A stretch of 64,000 nucleotides of DNA. Origin: Bugulina stolonifera. Taxonomy: Eukaryota; Bryozoa; Gymnolaemata; Cheilostomatida; Bugulidae. The notes under the pieces were generated by a model. The model was given only the letters and a program-made list of their open reading frames with translations, did not search any database and had not been told where the DNA came from. Positions 23,780 to 37,500 of this stretch are shown piece after piece (positions within the stretch are counted from its first letter, which is position 1; each line of letters starts with the position of its first letter). The position numbers were made by a program, and so were the translations under genes. The DNA lies in the NCBI GenBank assembly GCA_935421135.1, contig OW285194.1:15461376-15525375 (forward strand), in the 5' to 3' direction.

Positions 23780-26700
23780 AGAGTGTCATTTAACAACAAA
23801 GTAGTTGCATGGTTTTGAGTAGTTTGCATGATGTATTTTATTGTAATACACATTTATTTATTTTAGGAAATTTTGTCTCTGCATCAATTTTAAGTTTTAT
23901 TGTTATATTATATAGGCCTATTTTCCACTGCCATCTAATTGATATTTATTCCAAATTGAACATTCTACTGCTACAGGTTTATTATACAATAGAAATGTCT
24001 TTAGTTTTTTAACGTAGCTATGCAAATATTACCATCTGGTTTTATATTTTTTATATCTGAAACTAAGATGTGTATTAGTGTTAGTGTATTAGTCAATAAA
24101 TACAAATACAATATATAGTGTAATGTAAAACAGCTATTCAAGTCTGTCATAACTCATTATATTCACATGATTACTACTCTTGTGGCAAAATAGTTTTGCT
24201 TGTAAGTTTAATAAATCGTTGGTGAGTCGAAGGAAAGAACACAGGTGCTAGTAACTGTATTTCCTGTTAAATTTTGTGCTAGAACAAGAACAGTAGGAAA
24301 CAAGAAACCTGACCTAGAAGTTGTCCTCACCTTTTTGTAGTTTGAAACATTTATTCACTACTCAATGTTGAGACGAGTGGTGTCCGTTCCCCGCAGTTAT
24401 TGAACTGAATGTGTAAGGCGACTACTGCTTGGTGTCAAGGACGCTTTGTCCTGGAACTTGAGATAGAATTAAGTTGGCAGCAATTCTTGGCCAATAAAAT
24501 AATTTATTTATTTAAAGTTTGAACATCAGAACAAATATTATGGTCGTAACACTTTTACATTAGTCTATATTTAATATCATTTTTCAGTACTAGTCGTGGT
24601 AATGGTCAGGTGTGCTGTGACACTCGCACTAATTTTAACTAAGTTTAATAATAATATAATTAATTAATTATAATTATATTATTATCATCATCATGATTGA
24701 TAATCATTAAGATTGAGTTTCAGTCAAATTCAGATTGAAATGCACGTTATCACTCTCGGTAACCAGACTGACTGACGTATGGGATTAATTATGGTAGTCA
24801 ATAACATAAAATAATTATCAGTAACCAGTATGTATACTAATTGATAATTCAAATTATTGTAATAATAATTATAATAAAATATAAATACCATACAATAATA
24901 AATATAGTTATTATTTTGTATTATAATTATTATATATGTAGCCTATTATTTTATAACGTAATTAATGTTATCACTTATTATACATGCCCATGCCTACATC
25001 ATTTACAATATAATATTGTAATTATAATATATTAATTAGTAAATTAAAACTATTATTTTATACAATAATAATTGAATGTATTTTTACATGAAATATTGGT
25101 TGACCTAAATTAATGTAGGGTGTTACTTTAATAGTGTAGAATCTTTATTTTGTGTCACGGCTGACCATAAAATAATATACCTACACCATTGGGCAGTACA
25201 TCCAGGTTGATTTAATATTCATGCTTATGCTTGTTTATTTGATTTGTTGCAAGTTATCTCTTTCCCCATTTTTCAGAAGTTGTTTAAAAATTGGGATGGA
25301 TATCAGTTGGTAGGCTATTAAAACTATCCAAATATATATAATCGCTTGTAAGCTTTGCTGGGCTAAGCTGCATATTTCAAAACAGAGCTATGTTGTGTAT
25401 TACAGTAATAAAGGCATATGAAGTAAACACTCATAACATTTCACTGAAACAGGTAGCTAACTTTTATTAATTGATGATCTATAACTACTTTGAGGCTTAA
25501 CCGATGTGTGTAAATCAGGCCATATCACTTGAGGCTTTTGTTTAATGGGAGATTTAGGAATTTTTAGCCATAATATTTAGTCATAGTATTGGTTGTAGTG
25601 CTGTTAGTCGATTGTTAGCCTGTGTCATTTCCATAGTATTTAGTTTCATAGTGTTCTCATTGTCAGTGTTGTCAGTCTGAGATGTATTGCACAACAGTTT
25701 CATTGCTGGTGTCTTTTTTCTAGAATAAATTAGTGGTTTGTTAAATATACCAGGGAGGTGCGGTCAGAATGGAAAGGTTTTACTGAGTCATATAGCCTAT
25801 TATTGTAGCTCTCTAGTTTCTTATATGAGGGTGGGTACTGGTACACCCTAAATAGGTTGTTGTTGTTAATTTGCAATACTCCTAAAATGCCTCTACCAAT
25901 TATTTGTCTAGGTGCTTGACTGGCCTTGTCACCAGATATGTGAGATTTTGTGAATTTGTCGGAGTTGTTTCCTCTAATGCTTATGAGATTACATCCGTCA
26001 TGTATTGGGAGAGGGGCTTCTTATATTTTGTTACTGGAGTTGAGGTTGTTTCAAATGACACTCATTCAATTATATACATCAGTTTACTATTACTTCTCTA
26101 ACAGTAGATGACTATAATATGATCTAAAATATGTTTAATAGTTGTCTAAAAGTTATGAAAGTACAGTACACATGTGTTTAGGTAGAAGTGGAATTGACAG
26201 GACACGTGTAGGCTTATTTAGGAAATTGCTGATTCTTTTACAGTACAAGGTTTAGTCCTTGCAGGTTTGTAAGATTTAATATAAATATGATTAATTCAAC
26301 TCGGGGAATCTGCTGTCACACTCCATAACTTGTATTCTTGGGATGACATGCTCTAACAAGTGCTTATGGGAACACTTGCCATAAATAATCTACTCGCTTC
26401 TTAGAAAAGGTGCTCTGTATTCATAAAAATACACACTTGAAGTCTTGTTTGTTCTCTTTACCTTGGCATTCAAGGAGAATCTCTGAGAACGTTGACTCGA
26501 ATAATATTCCACATGGCTTCCCATGATCACATGACTTACTGTATGTATCGTCAGGTGTTAAAAGTCAGGATTTATCCTCTCTTACTCACCTGCAGTATGC
26601 TCAGATATATAAACAGTGATATTGCTAATACTAGTCCTAGTATCATCATCAGAGGAAAATCTATTGTCAGCAGTCTAGATTACAAAGTATTAGCTGTTTA

Positions 26701-29700
26701 TTATATAAATTAACCTGGGTTCATAGTCCCTATAAACAATGTATTTTGGGGGCACTAGAGTACCTACCTACCTACCTACCTACTCATTCTTTTGAAAGTT
26801 GTGCAACTCAAGTTAATGCTGATATTTATAGGAAATCTTCATATTCATTATAAATATTTGGACAAGTCATGCATGTAAAAGGAAATTCATGTGATTTGGA
26901 CAGATTAAATATGAATAGGATATTTACATTATTGTTGTGTTAAATTACTCCTTCTTATAATGTCTGGGCCTAAAAGCCTGACTAAGATAGTTTCACAGGT
27001 GATTAGGTCATTCTCAAGGTTGTATAATAGACTATTCATTCTCTCAATACATTTGTTTGGCTAGTGCTCTCTGTGAAAAGGTACTACAAAATAAATCTTC
27101 TATTCACATGGCATAGTTAAGAGGTATTGAATGTGCTCTAGACTCTATTGTGTAGTAAATACAGTGTGTGGAGAGCTAAAGGTGAACCACTGCTTCAGTG
27201 TGCACAATGCAGAGGTAGTCTGAAGAGATATTCATTCTATTTTCCAACTACAAGGTAAACCATCAGTTAGGTAATTCAAAGTAGTATAGAATCTGTATTT
27301 AATGTGGTTTGAGGAACCTCTCTTTGCATTCAAGCTGTTGGAGCATATAATTGCCGTTTTTATGAATGCATTAAATGTAATGAATATATAGTATATTTAT
27401 ATCTAATTATGCAGGAGTATTAGAGTACAGTACTGCTCACATCTGTACATAGAACTAAATGTATGGATTATAAAATTTAGTTTGCAAAACATTAATCTTG
27501 GTTTTCAATTCTTAATGTCCGTATGGAATGAGAGATTCTTAGATTGTGTTATTTATTATCATTCTACTTATTCACTCCAAGGTGATGAGGTATAGGCTGC
27601 AGGTAGTGATGTGTTACCTACAGGTCGTGAGGTATTACCTGTGGGCTGTGAGGTATTACCTGCGGGTAGTGAGGTATAGACTACAGGTGGTGAGTGAACG
27701 TGTGAGTGAGAGAAAGATGTATTAGTAGATTATGTTTAATAGTTAAGAACAAGGGAAATAGTACATTCACATCGGTTCCTGCTAAATGCTAATGTTTTGC
27801 ACTTTCAAATATGAAGCGCTTGCGATGAGTCAAATACTACTAGGTATTAGGTATTAGCAAGGAAGGATGTTGCATCACATGACTTTTATTGTGGATAAAA
27901 CTACAAGTAGGCCTACTGTTATTGTCACGTCAGATTGAAAAATAATATGTAGAATCTATGAGTTTCATTAAAGTGGTAATCTACAAAGACTGGGATCAAT
28001 GTTTGATCATTAGCAGCAGTACATGGTCGATATTATATATGGACAGCTGACGACAGGGCCAGTCTCTGTCTTTCAGATGACATACATGTATATACTACTA
28101 AAATTGTATATGGTTCCCTGTGATACATCAATACTACTGCTTGTGACTGCAGAGAGATGGTTGTAACAGAATTGTAATAGCCATGAATAGAGCATTTGAC
28201 ACGGATTCGTCTTACCTTGATGTCGATACTACATGTAATAATATAATATACAGTAGGCTATACAGTGCTGCTAGGCCCTACAGTACTGTTAGGCCTTGCA
28301 GTGCTGTTGTACATGAGAATCAAACAATTGAGTTTTTAATTAAAATGATCTTTTAACTGATAACATGTAGAACTATTCCACCAGCTCATAACATGCTAAC
28401 ATACTGCATAAGATGAAAGTTATGAGGAAACAATGATGACTTTACCATAAATCATTCCATAGTTATGTACCAAAATAGATTACTGTATTAATGTACATTA
28501 AATATTAAATATTGTGCATCATATCTATATCTCAACCCAATGTACTCCTTCATCACAAACAGCACAGTTTTGGCTTCCAACTCTATTTGTCAACTAATAA
28601 CATTATGTTTGCTTGGGTTACATTAGCCATTGTGAGTAGTTGGAGAGGATGATCAACTTTGAAATAGTTAATATGAGATGATAATCCCCTTAACCTGGAT
28701 TACATGGATTAACAGTGATTAGAGATTAGAGTATTCTTATAATTTCACCCAGTTGTTAGTTCGAATCCTCATGGGTTGGCTGATTCTACTTTGTTGGAAA
28801 TATACGTCTTGTATTATGTGCAAAGTGACTGTAGTTTGGTAGAAACGAATCAAATTTTAACTTGCATTTCTTCCACTGAAAGACAGTTTGAGTTTTGAGT
28901 CTTGGTGTGACGTACAACTCCTATGGTATCCAACTGTACCCTACCTGCCTGAACCAATCAATCATACTGTTCAGCTGTTCAATCCTTTGGACTAGTAATG
29001 ACGTCACAGCTCTAATGGCTGGTTTCAGATTTCAAAGATATCTGTTAGTTTTAACACTGTATAGATCATAGCATGCAACAGTCAGCTACTCCTATTTACA
29101 TTTATTTGGGATCGTCACCGGAGGTTGGTATCTATTGAAGCATACAACCAATACGCTGTTACCACACTCTTTGTTCTATTTGACTCTCTACCATCCACAA
29201 GGTAGTAGTTATTTGGTTATAGATGCGGATAAGGTGATCCCATGAAGCTTCTATCCACCTCTGTCACCCCTCCCTCACTCCACTTTCTCCCACTCCACTC
29301 TCTCTGCTACCAACGTACTGGATACCCTAGCTTTGGATGCATGGGTGCCTCTCTAATTGCTCTCCTCCATCATAATCTGTGGCAGAGTGTAATTTATTTC
29401 CATCCTGTCATCTTGTAAGATACTGGTCTACCATACTCTGATGGCCTCATCTCTGCTCTGAGGATTAAGTCTTGGTAGGTAACCATTCATATACACAGGT
29501 ATATTTTACTAGGCAATCGGAGAATGCAGATGAATGTATGATGAGTGCACTCACGCACTCCCCCAGGTTCGTATAAATGAGAGTAGCTTTAATTATCTAT
29601 ATAGTCTCTGTGTTAGACTTTTATTCATTTTTAGCTTCAGTTCTAGCACTCCACTTGTAAGCTACTTGTCGTATTATGATGTGGAGTACGAATGATTTCA

Positions 29701-32700
29701 TGTTCTGTTACTTGATGCTGGAACTCTTCAGCATTCCACAAGAAACTCCCTCTGCTACTACTGAGTTCTGTTGACCATCCTGGCTGCCACCTAGATGCCG
29801 GACTCTTTGTAAAGTGTTGTTATTTTATAGTCATTATAGATATTTGGTATTGCTATGAGTGTGTTTACTAGGGTTTCACGTCTGCAGCTGTGCAAACAGC
29901 TCATCCCCTCTCTCCCTGCTGATGTTGGCAGTTTGTAATTGATGTTTTAGTTTGCTATTCTTCTTCTGATGTCGTTTATATGTTATGTTATCTGCATATA
30001 GACCCAGTGCAGCATTTACATATGTACATGTATGTTATATTATCTGTATATAGTTTGAGTATTTTGATGCTCTTAGGTGATGTAACACTATTGTTGCTGT
30101 GAAGTGGTTTATTGCAGCTAGTTATTCACCTTCAAGTATTGCTAATCTTCTCTTAGTAGCTGTTGTGGACTATGTAGTTGTCAGCTTCTGTCTACATGCT
30201 TATGTTCCACTCTGAAACCATTCTCCAACAGAGCTTGGATGGACATAATGAGTATAATATTTTCCACAATGAACATTGCTATTACAGTAGTTTAGTCTCA
30301 ATCAGACATTGCTGGGTTTCAGGGTTTAGTTCTTCTGTTTGGTAGTTGAAGTGGAAATGTTTAACTGTGAAGTATTATCAGTTGGTTTTGGTTAACTCAT
30401 GTTCAAATCGAGATTAAACAAATTTGTTCCGACCTGATACTAGTTGGCAGTGTGACGATGTATCATTTTTTGCATAGATTCAGTGAAAATTGATGGTTTT
30501 ATTGTCTATATTTGGTTGAGTGTGGCTTGTGAATTATGCTTACAATCAGTGGGTTTTACAGCATTTCTAGTGTTTGGAACCAAGACTGTTTGCAGTTTAT
30601 CATCTTTTTTTGCATATTATAGACTAGACATTACGTCTTAGGAGAGATTTGTGCTAAGGATTTGCTGTTTCGCACAGACCAAACCATAACTAGCCTGGGC
30701 ATCAGTTAGTCGGTTTGAGTCTAGTGAGTATCAACACCCATTAACACGTCCCAATGGTCCAGGTGCCCAGGCTACTGTGTTACCCTGGCAGCTTTGTGAA
30801 TGTAAAAGTGTGGTTTAGTTTTGCTAAGCGAGAATCTGGTGTTATGGTTGTTGTCTACCCCTGATGTCTCTATTTAGTAATGTGGTGTTGTCAGTGTCAG
30901 TGGTAGCACTCTAGCAACTATGAGTATACACACTGCTGACTTGATGCAAGCATACCTTGAGTACTATCTGTTATAAATATAATAATGTTCCAGTGAATGA
31001 CACAGTCTCTGCTGCCAAACGTATGATATGATTGGCTGACAGCCAGCTCTCAGTATGCTTGTAGTACTATATACTGGACAGATGCTGTAGTGAATGTTAT
31101 CATAATGCTAGGCTACTGTGTAGATATACCTACCTACATGTAGTTATAGATAACACTCACATCTGCCCACCTGGTTATTGCTGTTATTACTATACAAGTG
31201 TGAGTTCGTAGATATACTCCTGTACAGATAGATTTTATAGCTTCCTAAAGTAGACATAAGGTATGTAATTAGTCTGCAGTCTATCTAGCATCATGTTATA
31301 CACTTCATATGTGTACACATTACTTACTACAAGAGTATTATGTTATATATATAGTCTATAATATACACACATGCTGTACATGTAGGTAAAGTAGCAATTA
31401 GTCTGGCCTTTTGTTTGTGTTGTGTAGTATCTGATAGTACTAAATTACTTGTAGTTTATATTACTCCAACACTAACTATTATACTGTATATAATTAGCCT
31501 ACTACAGTGCACTATATCCTACTATATTATATTGTACATGGTATATGTACATGTATCTAGTGCTCTCCTATCTACCACACTAGGTAAGTACCGTTGGTAT
31601 GTACAGCTCTATGGTTGTTGGTAGAGTACCATTATCTGGCTTTAGTAGCTATTTTTTACTTATTTAAAATAATTATACATGTAATAATACACAATCATGT
31701 AATCACGTTTTATCAGGCTATATACAGTATATTATTTTGTGTATCCAGTAAACCTATGTACATGTACATGGGATATAATAATATAGCACATGGTTTCATG
31801 TTGTGTTCATGCTGCAGTATAGAACTGGAAATACTAAGTAGGGGAAATGTTTGTTTGTTAGCCCACTGCAAACTTTCTATTAGGTGCAGTATTGGGAAAT
31901 TTAGATAGCCTTAGTTTGTGGTTTGTGTTTGGGGTAAGAGCGGTCAACCAACACAATATAGAGAAGACAACTTCTCCTAGACCTTCTCCGCTTCAGTTTT
32001 GGCAAAGAATAAAGGCAATCTCAAATTTCTCCGCTTGTGCACCTAACTTGAAACTTTTCAGTATAAGCTGAACATCAAGTACAGAGCCTGTCACCAGGCA
32101 ATTATTAACCATTACAATAATTAGAATTACAAGATACTACTAACTAGTCTACAACTAGAATATTCTATATCACTCTATCACTATTATGTCTATCCTAGTA
32201 CATGTCGTTCCTTCTATATAACTACTAGTAGACTATCTTATTACATGTATATGTGTAAGTATATGCACAGTGTAAGTACATGGTCCATACATTGTGTTAT
32301 GTACCTACACTGTACATACATAGTATGTACATGACTGTAAGTACACACTGTATAACATAGTATGTACATGTATGACATACTGTATAACATAGTATGTACA
32401 TGTATGACACACTGTATAACATAGTATGTACATGTAAGTACGCACTGTATATCATAGTATGTACATGTAAGTACACACTGTATATCATATTAGTATGTAC
32501 ACGTATGACATACTATGTAAGCTGGTAATATTATATAAATAGAACTGCAGCATTAGACCTCTCTCTGTATTTCATCATAATAATTATGTTTTATCCATTA
32601 GTTTTACAAACAGCATGTTTTGATATCCTGTGCTAATCAGCGTGTTGTGTATACAATAGTGACTAGTTAATATATACACAATGCACACAGTGTACACGTA

Positions 32701-33055
32701 TGTACACATCATATGGAATGTAGGCATCTAGGCCTATATAATGTCGGATATTAGACTTGGTGAACATGTGTTTGATTGGAGATGATAACAATATCAATTT
32801 ATGAATATCCTGTGCTCCCAATTTCCCATCTGATCATATACAGGGCTAGGATCAGGGTGAGGTTTGAGTGAGCTAGTTCTTAGGCTACATTCTCTGAGTT
32901 GGTGTCTCTATTAGATACAACCCATGTAAATTATTATGTAAACACAGAAGATTGATAGTTGAAAGATTTGATAGTCTGAAATAGATAGAGAATAATAATA
33001 AGAGGGGTGCCTCGTGTGCAGTTTGTTCAGAGCATGTTACTGCTCGCTTGTGAAG
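23780..33055. other. 9-kb stretch with no recognised gene
   Basis: The sequence is AT-rich, with very AT-rich patches at 24.64-25.06 kb. Short reading frames have no family resemblance and no supported splice context. It contains a (CTAC)n run near 26761-26783, an irregular GAGGTATTACCTGCAGGTAGT repeat at 27586-27690, and a B-box-like GTTCGAATCC near 28761 that may be a decayed SINE. If ITPK isoform A begins upstream of 34.6 kb, its first exon should lie here, but I could not identify it. Confidence 0.5.
32320..32515. repeat. 34-bp tandem repeat, about 5 copies
   Basis: The unit resembles ACACTGTATAACATAGTATG followed by TACATGTATGAC. Copies vary at several bases (TATAACATAG, TATATCATAG) and the last is interrupted. 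Confidence 0.75.
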
Positions 33056-33059
33056 CTTC

Positions 33060-33250
33060 CTTTTCTAAGGTTGCTGAGCTGGTGTAGTGGTAGTATGTTC
33101 TGTTCACTGTGCTAGGCGATTAGGTGCCGTAGAGCCCCCCCCCCTCCCCCCCCCCCCCCCCCCCGGTTCAAATACCAGTCAGGGACTGGTGTTTTCATGG
33201 ATTTAAAACAAGTCTCTGGCTGCTCAAAAACAAATTCCTTGCTAAAAATA
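33060..33250 (+). mobile_element. tRNA-derived SINE (family S2) interrupted by a poly-C run
   Basis: A-box-like GCTGGTGTAGTGGTAGTATG lies near 33079-33098 and the B box GGTTCAAATACC at about 33164. CAGTCAGGGACTGG and CTGGCTGCTC then match the copy near 2.2-2.4 kb. Between the A and B boxes is an almost pure C run of about 30 bases (33136-33164), expanded inside the tRNA-like head. Confidence 0.72.
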
Positions 33251-33699
33251 CATCATATATGGAATAATAATAGTTATGACTGTTTCCTGTCTTACACTTT
33301 ATACTGTCTCACCAGAGCCAGTTATTAAGTCAATTGGTAGTGCAACAGTCTTATGGATACCATGATATACATGTAGTAGACACCCACCAGCACGTATCTA
33401 CTGCAAATCATACATGTATACTGCTACTATAAATACACATGCTTTAACATGTGCTTGCAAGTGCTTGCATATTATACTCATAGATAATCACTTACCTGGT
33501 ATGTCATATTAACATAATGTGGCAAGTTTACGTAAGTTAATACATTCATGAATTAATTCTGTCACATTTTAATAATTTTGAGGAAGTGAATGAAAATCAC
33601 ACCCAATGGGAGCTCATCCTGTGGTAGTTAGTTTGTTGTTTATTAGAGTTTTCTGACTACCTACGTTCAGCTACTGCTGGTAGTAGTGCTTACTAGCTG

Positions 33700-33848
33700 A
33701 TACTCAGTACAATCACTGGTACTGTTAGTACTTGTACTCAGTACAATCACTGGTACTGTTAGTACTTGTACTCAGTACAATCACTGGTGCTGTTAGTACT
33801 TGTACTCATACTCAGTACAATCACTGGTACTGTTAGTACTTGTACTCT
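33700..33848 (+). repeat. 34-bp tandem repeat, 4 copies
   Basis: The unit is GTACTCAGTACAATCACTGG followed by TACTGTTAGTACTT, repeated four times with one small insertion (CATACTC) before the last copy. Confidence 0.85.
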
Positions 33849-34583
33849 ACTGCTACACTACGCTAGGTTCATTTATTAGACTGAACAGGTAGGGCTACTA
33901 TTGCATTATTACATGTGACTGAGCTTGCTCTCTTAGGTAAACGTCAGCGTCTTGTAGGTACATATCACTGGTCAGCATTGACCTATCAATAAAGTTGTCC
34001 AATGCAGTCCCAATGCAAATATTTCTGTCTATGAAACAACTATTATTTAGCTACCAACAAATTCAACTGGGAATATATATATATGTGTAGCCTGTGTAGT
34101 ATTTGCAATGTTTGTAAGAACTGCCAGACATTGGGGGGATGAAAAGCAACATCATCATGAATGCTTTAATGCTGTGAATGTGAAGGACTAGATAAAACAT
34201 AGGCCAGCGTAGTGTAGATGAAGGATTTTTATTTTTTAAATAATAATATTTAATAATGTTTCCTGCTCATTGGTTATTTTATTGTCACCGAACAATGATT
34301 TAAATCATTAAAATATGCACAACCGATATAAGTCACTGTAAGTAACATTAGCTAGGGGAGTGTTTTCTGTAAATTATAGTAATGAAGTGTTACAAAAACG
34401 TCCTAGAGTGATTGCTGAAGTTCTTGTCATGTTACACTATAAGTACACTATGCTACAGTGTACTGCCCCATATTTATGTAAACCTTTGGTGCTACAGCTA
34501 AGGTATGCACTTCAAGCACACACAATGACCACTATATTGGTTTATAATCATTAGGCTACTGTTTATACTGTTTTTCCTGACAG

Positions 34584-37500
34584 ACGTGTGCAGGATGGTA
34601 CCAGTGCTGCCAGGTTCTCTCCGTCTAAAGCACTTCTAACCACCTCTTATAACTTTGATGAACCCGCAAGGCTGATCCCCATGTCTTCAGAAGATGGAAT
34701 ATCTGTGTCAGGGTCAAGGGGCAAAGGTCGTAGGGCCAGTATAACCAGACAGAAAGCAACCGAAGGGGATAACTTGTTAGCTGATGTTCTTCCTACAGGT
34801 TAGTAGTTGGTAAGGGGGCGGAATCATAAGGTCACCTGTGAGTGATGAGGTAAAATCATTTGTAATTATTGATACATTCCAAACTTCAGTGCTAAAACTT
34901 GATCATGGGGCTTTGGTACTTGCTAAGTACTTGTAAAGTGCTTGCAAAGTGCGAATACACTTAATGATATTCTGATGGAACTCTCTGGCTTGAGGAGATG
35001 TCTACACTATATTGGTATACCCTAAGAAGGAGATAAACTATGTCTAACTGTCATGTACCTCTGATAGAATATGACAGGAGCATGCCTCAGTGTATCATAT
35101 GTGATTAATTAGGTGTATTATGCCTTCAGTGCTATTTCTTGTAGCTCACCTTTGTCTTGCAAACAATACCTTCTTGTGTTGGATTTGTTTTAATTATTTC
35201 TTACTTAAATTACTTGCTGTGATGCATGCATGCCTCCCTCAGGGTTATTTATGTGCTTATCTTGGACACTAGCATTAGGGTTGATTAGAATATTATCTTA
35301 ATGAAGCTTGTGTTACGTACATGCCTAGATATCACTTTGCTATTAGTAGATTAGACATACACCTGATACTAGACATTGTGATGATATCTACACATGTTCT
35401 GCTATGGCATATAATATATTTATTTACCTTGATGCTACGCACACTGTAGTTATATAATGTAGAATGTCTTATCTAGTGTAGGTAAACATTACCTGACGTC
35501 ATACCGTCTATATAACATATAATGTTGCAGCTCTGACGATAGCTACTGGTGATACTGCTAGCCCTGGCGTCCAGACCACTGCTTGCACATGCTGTGCCCC
35601 GTTTACTAGCTGTTTGGTGAAATTGTCCCCCGCTGCATCATCCACTGTAAGCACCCCTCCTGGCTCCACCCGCTGCACATCCTGTGCTCACCAGACCCAG
35701 TTGGAGACTCTTCAGATCCCCACAACTTCTAGACTCAGGTGAAGTATCTATAGACTCAGGTGAAGTATCTATAGACTCAGGTGAAGTATCTATAGACTCA
35801 GGTGAAATATCTATAGACTCAGGTGAAGTATCTATAGACTCAGGTGAAGTATCTATAGACTCAGGTGAAGTATCTATAGACTCAGGTGAAATATCTATAG
35901 ACTCAGGTGAAGTATCTATAGACTTAGGTGAAGTATCTATAGACTCAGGTGAAGTATCTATAGACTCGGGTGAAGTATCTATAGACTCAGGTGAAATATC
36001 TATAGTCATATGTTTGTGCAATCTACTAAAGCGTAGTACACAGCTTTCACTGCATGATACTGTATAGTTGGAAGACAGGAATATCATATTGTATATTTTC
36101 CTTTTAGTAGTTCATATATTGATTAATCACATGTTATGGTACGACTAGGCAATGGGGAAGTGTTAGTGTGTTAGAGTTATCCTCCCATAACAGAAGTATG
36201 GTCATGAGAGGATAACTCTGCATATACTCTGTGAACTACTACTCCACTCCATAATATATATAATAATGTAATAGACTGTATAGACCTTTAGCATAGCCCA
36301 GTGTAATAGTAGTGATGTTAGAGGGTCTATATACTGCAGGTGTGACAGTGGTAACGGTTCTGACATTGCACTACACTCATCCGGTAACGTTAGTCCCGCA
36401 GGAAGTGACTATGGCGGAGGGGGACGATTGTACACAGAGACCGATTCCTCTGACTCGCTAAGTAGAAAGCTTAGTAAGGACTCTTCACTCGGTACAACGG
36501 ACAGTGAATCGGGGGAGGCGAGTACCACCCCTACTGCACCATCCAATCAGCTGCTGGAGAGCACTACACCAACTAATCTATTTATTGAAGCAGGTAGTGA
36601 TGGGATGATGACTCCAACAGTTAGGGTGTGGCCTGCGGCCCCGCCCCTTTCACCTGGCCTGGAGAAACAGGAGGAGGAGATGAGTGAGGGACAGAAGCCA
36701 AGTGAAGGTGAAGTATACAGGTGGCAGCTGACCAGCATAGACCGAGAGGAGTGGGGAGACATACTTGCGGATGAGGGGCGGGAGAAGGACACCCCACAAT
36801 CTCCAACAACTCAATCACCTGGTGCTCAGTCTGTACCAGTCAAACATTTTAGTATTGGAGACTTTGCTCATAATAATGATAGTAATAGAAGTAGTAATAC
36901 TAGTAGTCATGACGATACATTGATCTCTAGCCCACCCACTGTATTACATGTAGTCACTAGACAGTTGAGTGAGAGCTCGAGTAGTCAATCAGCCTATCAC
37001 AGTCGAGTAATGAGTAGACCGTCTGCTGACTCTCTATCTAGTTTAGATGGTTACTTCTCTAACATGCACTACCCGTACCACAGTGGGGCGGAGCTACCAG
37101 ACTATCATCATACACATAATAATCACTCTATTACATCAGACAGTGCTTTCCTTCCTCCATCTTCCAACTCTAACTACTACACTCCATCAACTACTAGACG
37201 AACATCTGCTCCAACTGAGGAAGCTATCAGGTATGTAGCTGTATATTTGTATTATTCTGTGGTAGTGGGCTACTTGTAGTGTATCTGGTGTATTGTATTG
37301 TATTGTAGCACGGTGGAATAATAGCTATACTTCCTTCTCTGGCCTCAGCTTATTCCTCAATCGGACTACTCCACCTTGTTCCGGCACCCTGTCTAGGTCA
37401 GGCCAGGTTCACCTCCACAGTCGGTCATCATGCTTCCCAGGCGTCCTGACTGCCACCTCTGCAAGTCACCGGAGCAAGCATGTGGGATTCCTGTCTCTGT

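Noticed and set aside
35638..36087. SPESIDT / DSGEVSI repeat proteins
   Set aside because: These are the 21-bp array read in frame; the real exon frame meets TGA at the array start.
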